Below are positions 1 through 7,343 of a stretch of 49,849 bases of DNA, piece by piece. The translations under genes and the position numbers were made by a program. How positions within the stretch are numbered: position 1 is the stretch's first letter; each line of letters begins with the position of its first letter. This DNA comes from Candidatus Cryptoclostridium obscurum (GTDB taxonomy: Bacteria > Bacillota > Dehalobacteriia > UBA7702): positions 1 through 49,849 of the forward strand of contig CAJFVQ010000013.1 of assembly GCA_904420535.1 (NCBI GenBank), read 5' to 3'. The notes under the pieces are model-generated. The model worked only from the letters and a program-made list of their open reading frames with translations. It did not search any database and had not been told where the DNA came from.

Positions 1-223
1 CGCTATGTTGCAATGATGGCAGAAGCCGAATAAAATGTCTAAAAAGATTTCGCTTAATAATGCGAAAAGACTTTCCCTTTGTTTGATGCCGGAACGGATC
101 CGAATGATTAGAGTATCCCCCTTATGCGGCCGTTCCAGTATTCAATATATCTCTGGGCAGAAGCTGAAATTGTGCTTCACTCCTTAACATGCAATCAGCG
201 AGTAACCCAACTCATCCTCACTT

Positions 224-258
224 GCCCCGTCTTTGCAACAAAGACGGGGCCTTTTTTT
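224..258 (+). terminator. Rho-independent terminator
   Basis: A perfect 12-bp stem (224-235 with 239-250) with a 3-nt loop is followed by seven T on the plus strand. It would end a plus-strand transcript entering from the left. Positions 1-33 read as an open frame ending in TAA (last residues MMAEAE), possibly the tail of that upstream gene, but this is too short to support as a gene. I see no other coding signal between 34 and 223. Confidence 0.8.
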
Positions 259-385
259 GCCTTATTGGGGTGAACATGAAAGGACTCCCATTGCCCTGGG
301 ATACGGAAGCGCCCCAACCGGCAGCCGCGAGAAGGAAAGGTCGGCAGATCGCCGCGACAGATATACTTGCCCCACAACACAAAAA
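259..385. other. GC-rich non-coding stretch between two terminators
   Basis: This 127-nt stretch has no supported gene. It can fold into nested hairpins: TTGGGG at 265-270 with CCCCAA at 312-317, enclosing TCCCA at 286-290 with TGGGA at 297-301. It is markedly more GC-rich than other intergenic DNA here and lies between two strong terminators. It could be a small structured RNA or a leader for a gene outside the window. I could not match it to a cobalamin, ZTP, THF, SRP or tRNA consensus. Confidence 0.3.
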
Positions 386-435
386 GAAAGCCTCGCAACG
401 TTCTCCTACCCTGAGGAGTCTGTCGCGAGGCTTTC
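380..435 (-). terminator. Terminator after mttB
   Basis: An 11-bp stem (386-396 with 425-435) encloses a second short stem (CTCCT with AGGAG). On the minus strand it is followed by CTTTTTG, 28 bases beyond the mttB stop codon. The plus strand also has a T-rich run after the stem, so it may work in both directions. Confidence 0.8.
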
Positions 436-463
436 ATTATTTCGTTACATTACATGGATTCGC

Positions 464-1957
464 TTATCTTCTGCGAGCCAACTCTTCGTTCTTATCGGCT
501 TCCGCTTCTTCAAGCAATGCATGGAGTGCTTTTTTGGTATCTTCCGGCAACGGCATTTTAGGTTTGCCGTTTTCGATCATTTCAATCGCTCTTTCGTAAG
601 AACGTTCTACGATATCTTTACCGCCTTGAGCCATCCAACCATCGAAGTTATTTCTATCGATGATTTTTGCATCAGGCTGGGAAAGATGCTTGAAGTTCTG
701 GAAAGTATGCATATGGCTGATGAATTCGCCGCCGGGGCCGACTTCGTTGATGACGTCGACTGCCAGATGTTCGTCGTCTACGAGAACGCCTTCGCAAGTC
801 TTCAAGATCATCTTCATAAATTCGTCTTCCATAACGAGCTGTGCATAGTCCCAAGTAATACCATTTTCCAACATACCGATACCATAGATCATATTGGCAC
901 CTGCCAATGCGGGCAAGATAGCGGTCAAAGTTGCTTCATGGGCAGCTTGGGCATCAACGCATTTGCTGTCGCACTAACCGCCTGCGACCCAGCTGGGAAC
1001 TTTGTAGAATTGAGCCAATTTGGCGACAAAGGCACTGATCAAGGCCAATTCAGGGGAACCGACGCAAGAAACGGTGGTTCTGAGATCCATCATCGCAGTG
1101 GACGAACCGTAAACCATGGGAACGCCTTTTTGGAGAGCCTGACCAAGAACGAACATGCTCAAAACTTCAGCATTGTGTGTTACCATGGTAGCTGCCAAAT
1201 GAACACAAGTGGTACCACCAGCAAGGCCCATAGGATTAATCTTTACGGGGAGACCTTGCTTGATCGCAAGAATCAGGGAATCAGTAGCGCCCGCAGATTG
1301 AACCAAGGGGCTAATGGGGTCAGTGGAAGTACCGAACCAAGGTCTTTCTCTGAATTTATCTTCTCCGCCGGCAACGAGACCGCCCATCTTAATGGCATAT
1401 TTTACGTTTTGGGGGTCATGCATACCAATATATGCAGGTTTGGTGCTGTTGTTCAGGAATGCTTCTAAAACATACAACTGACCAACATGGGGATTGACTT
1501 CCGCAGGAACGATATTTCTTTCAAAGAGGATAATGGAATCCAAGTTATCAATCATGGTAACGGAATTCCAAAGGTCATCCATGTTCGGAGCTCTACGCTC
1601 TCTGGTGTAGGGGTCAATCACGTTAACTGCTTCCCCGAAATTAACAAAACCGGTTCTCCCGGATTCGCAATACCAGTCGTTTTTAGGATCTCTGGCGTAA
1701 GCGCGATAATTGGGGGGAGTGCTGTTAATTGCATCTTCTACGAGGAAAGCAGGGATTTTAACGATATGAGAATCCTCATCAACGGTACAACCGATTCCTG
1801 CAAAAATTTCTCTCGCTTCTTTACTTTCAACTTTTACACCAACATTCCAAAGTACATCCAGTGTTGCCAGATGGACTTCCCAAAGTTCATCATCGGTGAA
1901 CATATTCAACCCAAGGGAAGTCATGACATTTGCGTTTGCGCGTAAACCTCTAGCCAA
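464..1957 (-). CDS. mttB: Trimethylamine methyltransferase MttB with in-frame amber (pyrrolysine) codon
   Basis: It is predicted to transfer a methyl group from trimethylamine to a cognate corrinoid protein in the cytoplasm. Two open frames (974-1972 and 464-928) are one gene interrupted only by TAG at 976-974, codon 328. The flanks match MttB around its pyrrolysine: PSWVAGG before and the DSK, DAQ and ALAGAN blocks after. The codon position is close to that of Methanosarcina MttB (about 334), and the total of 497 residues is family length. I chose the TTG start at 1957 because GGAGG at 1970-1966 sits 8 nt upstream; an in-frame ATG at 1972 overlaps that site. A sigma-54 promoter lies upstream and a sigma-54 activator gene next to it. 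The corrinoid protein and the pylTSBCD genes are not in the window. Many bacterial MttB homologues lack pyrrolysine; this one keeps it. Confidence 0.95.
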
Positions 1958-2004
1958 AAGTAACACCTCCATAACTTAATTTGATCTTTGATGCTTTATT
2001 ATAA

Positions 2005-2020
2005 TGCAAGATTCATACCA
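2005..2020 (-). promoter_or_regulatory. Sigma-54 (-24/-12) promoter of mttB
   Basis: Read on the minus strand, TGGTAT, 5 nt, TTGCA matches the TGGCAC-N5-TTGCA consensus, with the invariant GG and GC at correct spacing. The expected transcript start is near 1993, giving a leader of about 36 nt before the TTG start of mttB. The neighbouring regulator gene encodes a sigma-54 activator, which supports the assignment. Confidence 0.8.
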
Positions 2021-2121
2021 AAGGAAAATTCTGAAAGAAAAATCCTTTTTTTCTATTATACACCTAAAATTTATATTTTACAACAAAATTTCTCTATGCC
2101 TTTCGCAATATTTCAAAATTA

Positions 2122-2141
2122 ATAAGTCCAAAATGACTTAT
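2122..2141. promoter_or_regulatory. Inverted repeat, candidate activator site upstream of mttB promoter
   Basis: Perfect 7-bp arms (ATAAGTC and GACTTAT) flank a 6-nt spacer, about 105-120 bp upstream of the -24 element. That is the usual distance for an enhancer bound by a sigma-54 activator. A second, weaker repeat (AGAAAAC at 2240-2246, GTTTTCT at 2261-2267) lies just past the regulator stop codon and could be another site or a weak terminator. The rest of 2021-2286 is AT-rich with nothing else recognisable. Confidence 0.4.
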
Positions 2142-2286
2142 CTATTCCTTCTGTTTTCTATATCGCCTCATTTTTTTCATAAATGTCATCCGATTAACCC
2201 ATTTTTGAATTACATTTTGAAATACATAAAGAAAACGACAGAAAACTATTTTCATAAAACGTTTTCTACCGTTCATTGCTTTCGAG

Positions 2287-3747
2287 TTATGAAGTTTGTT
2301 GCGTTTTATGATTGTGATTACCGCGACTGCTCCCACAATATTTCCGAATTAACCGACTGGCCTTGCTTTGACTCATTTTCAATTTCCTGGCCACTTCATA
2401 AGAACTGCCACATTGTTCATAGGCTTCGGTAATAATTTTTCGCTCCACCTCTTCCAGCGCCTCATCAAGAGAACCTTTACTCAGGAAAGGAAATATTTCC
2501 GTAACAGACTGATAACGAAGGGAATCCGGCAGATGATTGACATCAATGAGGTCTTCCGGCGCCATAACAACCAAACGCTCCAAAGTATTTTCCATTTCAC
2601 GAACATTCCCGGGCCACGGATATTTCAAGAGAACCTCCATAGCACGAGTTGATATTTGACGATGCAAATCGTATCGCTCATTGTAACGATTGATCAAATG
2701 ATGCACCAAAGGCACAATATCTTCGGTTCGCTCCCGCACCGGAGGAATCTTAATTTCAAATACATTCAAGCGATAATACAAGTCGTCACGAAACTTTTGT
2801 TTCATAACCATATCCTGGAGGTCCTTATTTGTCGCTGCTAAAATACGACAATTTACTTTCTTTTCCTTACGACCGCCCACGGAATAATATACCTTTTCTT
2901 GAAGGGCATGGAGTAACTTAGGCTGAAGATGCAAAGGAATTTCAGCAATTTCGTCAAGGAAAAGGGTCCCCTCGTTGGCCAATTCAAAAAGTCCAATCCG
3001 CCCTTTATTACTGGCCCCGGTAAAAGAGCCAGCAGAATAACCAAAAAGTTCCGATTCCATCAACTCTGCCGGAAGAGCTGCGCAGTTTACCGCGACAAAG
3101 GGACCGTCTTTTTGGGCACTATGCTTATGAATATATTTGGCGATAACACTTTTCCCTGTACCGCTTTCCCCCTGGATCAAAACAGTAGAATTAATGCCGG
3201 CGACACGACTAGCCAAAGTCATAAGATTTGTCATACTTTTGCTTTTATAGACAAATTCATTATCCATATCTTTTTTACGGAGTTCTTCCACTTCCAGCTT
3301 ATATTTCTCCAACTTCCTGCGGCTGACTTCCAACTCATGACTAATCCCTTTGGATTCCGTAATATCCCGGGCGTTTTCAATAATCATGATGATCTTACCG
3401 TCATCGCCGTAAACCGGCGTTGCCGTTGTCAATAAAGTCTTTCCAAGACACGTTTTTTGCTCCAAAGTAATGGATGTTTTTTTATCCATGGCAATCGGGC
3501 TGATCCGAGGTGTCCAATACTTTTTCGCGCTAATTTCATCGCGGGTTCGCCCAATTACATCTTCCGCGCGAGCACCATAATAGCGTTCACAAGCATTATT
3601 AACATAAATGACCTTCCCATCAGGGTCTGTCACATAGATTTCATCGTAAGAATTATCCACGATCATTTTCAGCGTTTCATAGTCCAGGGGACATTCGTTC
3701 TTCCGCTCCCGCTCATCCTCTTTGTGAAGTTTCTTATCTTTTTCCAA
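2287..3747 (-). CDS. PAS-domain sigma-54-dependent transcriptional activator
   Basis: This 486-residue regulator has a PAS domain at about 25-135 and a short coiled coil at about 137-160. An AAA+ domain follows, with Walker A GESGTGKS at 193-200, a GSFTGA loop at 240-245 (the sigma-54 contact motif, usually GAFTGA) and Walker B FLDEI near 263-267. A Fis-type helix-turn-helix lies at about 448-471. The frame is open to 3882, but a strong GGAGAGGAGG site precedes a TTG at 3747, 25 bp after the upstream PHP gene, so I chose that start. It probably senses a ligand or cofactor state through PAS and activates the -24/-12 promoter of mttB downstream. The signal is unknown. Confidence 0.92.
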   Translation of the reverse strand: MEKDKKLHKEDERERKNECPLDYETLKMIVDNSYDEIYVTDPDGKVIYVNNACERYYGARAEDVIGRTRDEISAKKYWTPRISPIAMDKKTSITLEQKTCLGKTLLTTATPVYGDDGKIIMIIENARDITESKGISHELEVSRRKLEKYKLEVEELRKKDMDNEFVYKSKSMTNLMTLASRVAGINSTVLIQGESGTGKSVIAKYIHKHSAQKDGPFVAVNCAALPAELMESELFGYSAGSFTGASNKGRIGLFELANEGTLFLDEIAEIPLHLQPKLLHALQEKVYYSVGGRKEKKVNCRILAATNKDLQDMVMKQKFRDDLYYRLNVFEIKIPPVRERTEDIVPLVHHLINRYNERYDLHRQISTRAMEVLLKYPWPGNVREMENTLERLVVMAPEDLIDVNHLPDSLRYQSVTEIFPFLSKGSLDEALEEVERKIITEAYEQCGSSYEVARKLKMSQSKASRLIRKYCGSSRGNHNHKTQQTS

Positions 3748-3772
3748 GAAAAATGCCTCCTCTCCAACGCAA

Positions 3773-4558
3773 TCAACGAAGGGGAATAAATTTACGTTTT
3801 CTAAAATATCCCAACGTAAACCCCTCTGCCATTTGCAAGGCCGTATCAAAACCATAAGCAAGATCTTTGGTATTATGGGCATCGGCGCCTACGGTAACAC
3901 GCTTACCACCGGCCTTTCGGTACATATCAAGAATCCGTTTTCCCGGCGCTGTTTCGGGAACCCCCTTCCGCAACGGTGACGTATTGATTTCGGGAACAAT
4001 TCCTTTTTCTACCAACATACCAATGATTTCTTCGATCAACTCATCTTCATGGTCAAGCCGCAACAAATAGCGTCTGGGATGATCAAAATGTCCAAGAACA
4101 TCAAAACCTCCCAGTTCTACTAGAGCTTTCAGCTCTTCATAATATCGGCGGTAGATGCGATCCACTGCAAAAGTAAAAATTGCTTTTCCTTCATTAGCGG
4201 TCCAGTGAATCCCCATGGGTAAATTAATATAGTGAATACTGGCGATAATCATATCATAATCGCCCTTTAACAATTCCTCATATTCTTTGGGATAACGATG
4301 GGCCTCGCCCACTTCAACCCCTTTTAGAATTTCTATTTGATCGCCGTACCGTTCCCGCATGGTTTCAATGGCTCGGGTGTAACGTTCTGCGTCAAAAGGA
4401 ATAGAATCGTCATAATTAGGATCATAATCCACATGATCCGTAATACAAATCCGTTCCAAACCGCCTTCGATAGCCGCAAGAATCATTTCTTCCATGGTGG
4501 AAGATGCATCGCCGGAGAACTCACTGGAATGGGAATGCAAATCACTTCGTAATGACAT
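3773..4558 (-). CDS. PHP-domain phosphoesterase (histidinol-phosphatase-like)
   Basis: A 261-residue protein with PHP-fold metal-binding motifs: LHSHS near the N terminus, ITDHVD, SIHY, GHFDHPRRY and GADAHN near the C terminus. These resemble HisK-type histidinol-phosphatases and other PHP phosphoesterases. No his genes are nearby, so the true substrate is open. The frame extends to a GTG at 4573, but that codon is part of the GTGAGG ribosome site; ATG at 4558 is the better start. It is probably co-transcribed with the sigma-54 activator 25 bp downstream, so a link to methylamine metabolism or signalling is possible but unproven. Confidence 0.8.
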   Translation of the reverse strand: MSLRSDLHSHSSEFSGDASSTMEEMILAAIEGGLERICITDHVDYDPNYDDSIPFDAERYTRAIETMRERYGDQIEILKGVEVGEAHRYPKEYEELLKGDYDMIIASIHYINLPMGIHWTANEGKAIFTFAVDRIYRRYYEELKALVELGGFDVLGHFDHPRRYLLRLDHEDELIEEIIGMLVEKGIVPEINTSPLRKGVPETAPGKRILDMYRKAGGKRVTVGADAHNTKDLAYGFDTALQMAEGFTLGYFRKRKFIPLR

Positions 4559-4728
4559 ATTTAGGAACCTCACTTTTCATAGTTCCATTATATACCCCTA
4601 TCATAGCAGAGTCAAGTCATTTACGACTTATGATCCTTTGCGCAAAACATATGAGTCATATCAAACTTACCAATTTTATGCTGGTATTTTCCGTAATATT
4701 CTCGCAAATTATGAAAAAATTTTACAAT

Positions 4729-4759
4729 TTAACATTTTTCGGCAGCTTTGCATATATTA
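4729..4759 (+). promoter_or_regulatory. Possible sigma-E-type promoter of the cotJ operon
   Basis: CATATATTA at 4751-4759 resembles the -10 element of the mother-cell factor sigma-E. TTAACATTT at 4729-4737 lies 13 nt upstream as a weak -35. The start would be near 4766, 25 nt before cotJA. cotJ is a sigma-E operon in Bacillus subtilis; the match here is only approximate. Confidence 0.35.
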
Positions 4760-4790
4760 CAGCATGATCTTAACAGAAAAGGAGCAAACG

Positions 4791-4973
4791 ATGGAAACTT
4801 ATAACGATTATGATCCCTACCGTTTTCCTCGGATCAAGGTCAGCGGGCCTTTGGCCATGGCCTATGTACCGATGCAAAAATTCAAAAACTTATATACGCC
4901 GGAACAGGGATATCCCTTGGGCACAATTTTCCAAGATCTTGATTTTCCCTGGGTGGGGAGGGATGAAAAATGA
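4791..4973 (+). CDS. cotJA: Spore coat associated protein CotJA
   Basis: The 60-residue product has the CotJA signature: a proline- and tyrosine-rich start, PLAMAYVPMQ, a YTPEQGY segment, then GTIFQDLDFPW. AAAGGAG lies 6 nt before the ATG at 4791. CotJA is a small mother-cell protein of the inner spore coat, working with CotJB and the manganese-catalase-like CotJC. The stop overlaps the cotJB start (ATGA), implying translational coupling. This operon is one of the main signs that the organism forms endospores. Confidence 0.9.
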   Translation: METYNDYDPYRFPRIKVSGPLAMAYVPMQKFKNLYTPEQGYPLGTIFQDLDFPWVGRDEK

Positions 4974-5227
4974 GTGAACGCCAAATGCTCTTACAGGAAC
5001 TGGGTAAAATCTCCTTTGCCGCTTGGGAGATCACTTTATTCCTGGACACCCACCCGTTCCACAGCGAAGCATTGGAATACCGCAATCATTATGAAAAGAC
5101 AGCCAGAGCATTGAGGATGGAATATGAACAAAAATATGGTCCTCTGACCTCCGCCGCGTCTCGCTCTTCTCATTGCTGGGACTGGATCGACGGCCCTTGG
5201 CCCTGGGAATATGAAAAGGAGGTTTAA
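4970..5227 (+). CDS. cotJB: Spore coat protein CotJB
   Basis: An 85-residue protein matching CotJB: the conserved LDTHP motif near residue 25, a central helix with repeated tyrosines, a YGPL segment and a tryptophan-rich end (WDWIDGPWPWEYE). It overlaps cotJA by 4 nt and ends 6 nt before the cotJC segment, the usual cotJABC order. Role by family: a coat component expressed in the mother cell. Its partner CotJC is interrupted here. Confidence 0.9.
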   Translation: MSERQMLLQELGKISFAAWEITLFLDTHPFHSEALEYRNHYEKTARALRMEYEQKYGPLTSAASRSSHCWDWIDGPWPWEYEKEV

Positions 5228-5233
5228 GGATTT

Positions 5234-5431
5234 ATGTGGATCTATGAAAAACGACTACAGTATCCCGTAAAAATCAAAAATCCCAACCCCATGTATGCCC
5301 AAATTATCATGACCCAGTTGGGTGGCCCCGATGGCGAACTGGGGGCTTCGATGCGATATCTGAATCAAAGGTACAGCATCCCCTACAATACGGTGAAAGG
5401 CGCTCTGACCGATATTGGTAGAGAAGCATAA
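5234..5431 (+). CDS. cotJC: cotJC 5' segment (codons 1-62), interrupted by the 22-kb element
   Basis: The N-terminal third of CotJC, a manganese-catalase-like coat protein: MWIYEKRLQYPVKI, NPNP, GGPDGELGASMRYLNQRY, LTDIG. Native sequence ends at Gly62 within the GGTA core (5417-5420); the following REA and TAA come from the element end. The missing part, beginning TEELGHMEM, is at 27760-28169 on the same strand. Joining 5234-5420 to 27760-28169 gives 597 nt, 198 residues in frame, with the family-typical LTDIGTEELGHMEM across the joint. As it stands, this 65-residue product lacks most of the metal-binding bundle and should be inactive until the element is excised. Confidence 0.9.
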   Translation: MWIYEKRLQYPVKIKNPNPMYAQIIMTQLGGPDGELGASMRYLNQRYSIPYNTVKGALTDIGREA

Positions 5432-5435
5432 AAAA
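5417..5435. other. attL: left recombination junction
   Basis: GGTA at 5417-5420 is the core shared with the right end. The left of it is cotJC (attB half). To the right lies the element arm AGAAGCATAAAAAA at 5422-5435, the exact reverse complement of the right arm. In the predicted circle the two arms would flank an 8-nt centre whose middle dinucleotide is GG, inside the shared core. Confidence 0.8.
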
Positions 5436-5455
5436 GGCTCCTCTAAATTGCGGTG

Positions 5456-6979
5456 TTATTCGTTTAAAATTGCATAATGCATTTCCAAAGGCAGATTCTT
5501 AAGGAATAGGGAAATATGTTCCCGATCGGTTACGACCATATGATCTAAAATTTCCCGATAAAACGTTTCGTCGCAGAGTCCGCCAAAAGCAATGGCTTCT
5601 GCAGTACTCCTAAGTTGTTTCAAACGCTCCTGTGTTGCAAAGGCTTCCGACGCATTACCACAAGTTGGCAAATTTTTTTCAAATTTTCGTCGCGCTGTGC
5701 GGAATTCATCTTCGGTGATCTCTTCATTCAAATATAGCTCCAAAAGGCGTTCTTTCTTTTTTATATTCCGCTCCCTTTGGGACTCGGAAATTTTTGACTT
5801 TTGTTCCAATATCGCGGACACGACTGTAAAAAGAGCGGTAACACATCTCTTTGTATCTATGGCAAGATGTTGGAGCGTCAATGCCATGAGATGAAATGCG
5901 TCGTCATCCCGGATACTCATAGCAAAGCATCCTTTACTGTTGTTCTGATCCGGTCTGCCATTGGCCTTGGCCTCAGAACAACACCAGGATCCGTATCGGC
6001 TATGATCCTTCCTCAGTTTAAAACGCGCCACATAATTGGCGCCACAACGGCCGCATTTGATTTTACCGGAGAAACAATGACGGCTGCTGTATTTATTATG
6101 ATTTTTCTGTCTCGCAGAACGACCCTCCAAAATTTCCTTGGCCTGCTCAAAAGTGGTGCGGTCAATAATAGGCTCATGATGATCTCTTAGGATCACAAAG
6201 GCTTCTTCACCGTGATTGTATTTTTTGGCATGGGATAAATAGTCCGGAGTAATGGTCTTTTTTTGAATCAAATCGCCACAGTATTTTTCATTACGCAAGA
6301 TTCGCAAAATGACAGAATCGGACCATTTTCGTTTCCCGGTAGGCGTTTCAATTTCCCTTGCCTCCAATTCCCGTGCAATGCTGTGAGCCCCTTTCCCCTC
6401 ATGAATCAATTGAGAAAAGATAAAGCGCACAATTTCCGCACCTTTTTCATTGACAAACATTTTGCCGTTGCGAACGTCATATCCCAGCATATCGCGGCCA
6501 AAAACAATCCCTTGTTCCATACGGCGTTTCTGGCCCCATTTTACTCGTTCTGAGGTTCTACGGCTTTCCTCTTGGGCAATGGATGACATGATAGTCAGTC
6601 GGAGTTCCGCGTCAGGATCCATGGTATTGATATTATCATTGAGAAAACATACCGCCACTCCATATTTTTTCAATTCCCTCGTATAATAGATGCTGTCCAA
6701 AGTATTGCGGGCAAAACGGGAAATTTCCTTAGTGAGAATCAGCTGAAACTTTCCTTGCATTGCATCTTCAATCATTTGATGAAATGCATGGCGTTTTTTG
6801 GTACTGGTGCCGGTAATTCCCTCGTCAGCAAAAACGCGATATAGATTCCAATCTGGTTTTCCGTCAATATACTGTCGGAAAAAACGCATTTGGCTTTCCA
6901 GGGAGTTCGCTTGATCACTATGATCAGTAGAAACACGACAATAAGCGGCTACTTGTTTTTGGTGTTCCGGAAGGATCAT
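5456..6979 (-). CDS. Large serine recombinase (SpoIVCA-like) of the cotJC element
   Basis: A 507-residue site-specific recombinase predicted to excise or integrate the element by cutting at the central dinucleotide of the att sites. The N-terminal resolvase domain carries YCRVST with catalytic Ser17. A recombinase domain follows (about 165-285, with the GYDV and ILRNEKYCGD motifs), then a zinc ribbon (Cys309, Cys312, Cys333/334, Cys351), a lysine- and glutamate-rich coiled coil near 395-425 and a C-terminal tail. The ATG at 6979 overlaps the stop of the upstream small gene (ATGA), so I prefer it to the longer frame from 7030. The gene reads toward attL, 20 bp away. The closest functional analogy is SpoIVCA of the sigK skin element; sporulation-specific expression is not visible in the sequence. 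Confidence 0.93.
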   Translation of the reverse strand: MILPEHQKQVAAYCRVSTDHSDQANSLESQMRFFRQYIDGKPDWNLYRVFADEGITGTSTKKRHAFHQMIEDAMQGKFQLILTKEISRFARNTLDSIYYTRELKKYGVAVCFLNDNINTMDPDAELRLTIMSSIAQEESRRTSERVKWGQKRRMEQGIVFGRDMLGYDVRNGKMFVNEKGAEIVRFIFSQLIHEGKGAHSIARELEAREIETPTGKRKWSDSVILRILRNEKYCGDLIQKKTITPDYLSHAKKYNHGEEAFVILRDHHEPIIDRTTFEQAKEILEGRSARQKNHNKYSSRHCFSGKIKCGRCGANYVARFKLRKDHSRYGSWCCSEAKANGRPDQNNSKGCFAMSIRDDDAFHLMALTLQHLAIDTKRCVTALFTVVSAILEQKSKISESQRERNIKKKERLLELYLNEEITEDEFRTARRKFEKNLPTCGNASEAFATQERLKQLRSTAEAIAFGGLCDETFYREILDHMVVTDREHISLFLKNLPLEMHYAILNE

Positions 6980-7173
6980 AGGCTCCCCTTTGGCTTTCTC
7001 AGCCGCTTCTCTTCCAGCGCGTCCATACAAAGAGCCGTTTCCTCCGAGGTAAGGAGTCCGCGGTTAGCGCAAGCTTTCACTAAGGCAATTTGAAACGAGA
7101 AAAAGAACGTATCATGTTCTTCCATGTGGATACTCGGCATTACATCGACCAGGACAAAATTGCGATGAGACAT
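6976..7173 (-). CDS. Small protein translationally coupled to the serine recombinase
   Basis: A 65-residue protein of unknown family, starting MSHRNFVLVDVMPS with AGGAGGTG 6 nt before the ATG. The middle is hydrophobic and helical and the C terminus is basic (RLRKPKGS). Its TGA overlaps the recombinase ATG, so the two proteins are likely made together. It is the only other gene in the recombinase unit and so a candidate helper, such as a directionality factor that decides between integration and excision. That is inference from position only. Confidence 0.6.
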   Translation of the reverse strand: MSHRNFVLVDVMPSIHMEEHDTFFFSFQIALVKACANRGLLTSEETALCMDALEEKRLRKPKGSL

Positions 7174-7261
7174 AAAAAACACCTCCTAATAATTACTATT
7201 AAGAAATGCGGTGTTCTTGCTTGTCTCTTCCAATACTTCCATAGTTTTCACAATATACGGA

Positions 7262-7292
7262 GAATCCGTGTTGCCAAAGGCAACACGGATTC
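7262..7292. other. Perfect 14-bp hairpin upstream of the recombinase unit
   Basis: GAATCCGTGTTGCC (7262-7275), AAA, then its exact reverse complement (7279-7292). It lies between the hydA stop and the recombinase pair, 89 bp before the small gene. No T-run follows on either strand, so it is not a standard terminator; an operator or an RNA processing or stability hairpin is more likely. Confidence 0.5.
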
Positions 7293-7343
7293 CCCTACCC
7301 AATTTAGTTATATGGCAAGACGCTCCTTATCCCCAAAAGCATC

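Noticed and set aside
35-187. A 50-codon open frame on the plus strand at the left edge
   Set aside because: No ribosome site, no recognisable product and a possible hairpin (GGAACGG with CCGTTCC) inside it; not supportable as a gene.
233-1468. A 411-codon open frame on the plus strand opposite mttB
   Set aside because: It is antisense to a strongly conserved gene, has no ribosome site and gives a low-complexity unrecognisable product; it follows from codon bias of the real gene.
464-1972. mttB as a broken gene (two pieces with a nonsense mutation)
   Set aside because: The only interruption is TAG at the exact place of pyrrolysine in MttB, both halves are well conserved in one frame, and the gene has a precise promoter and terminator. 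Amber decoding is the better reading.
5234-5431. cotJC as a decayed pseudogene
   Set aside because: Both halves are undamaged, in the same phase, and rejoin exactly at shared core sequences beside a matching recombinase.
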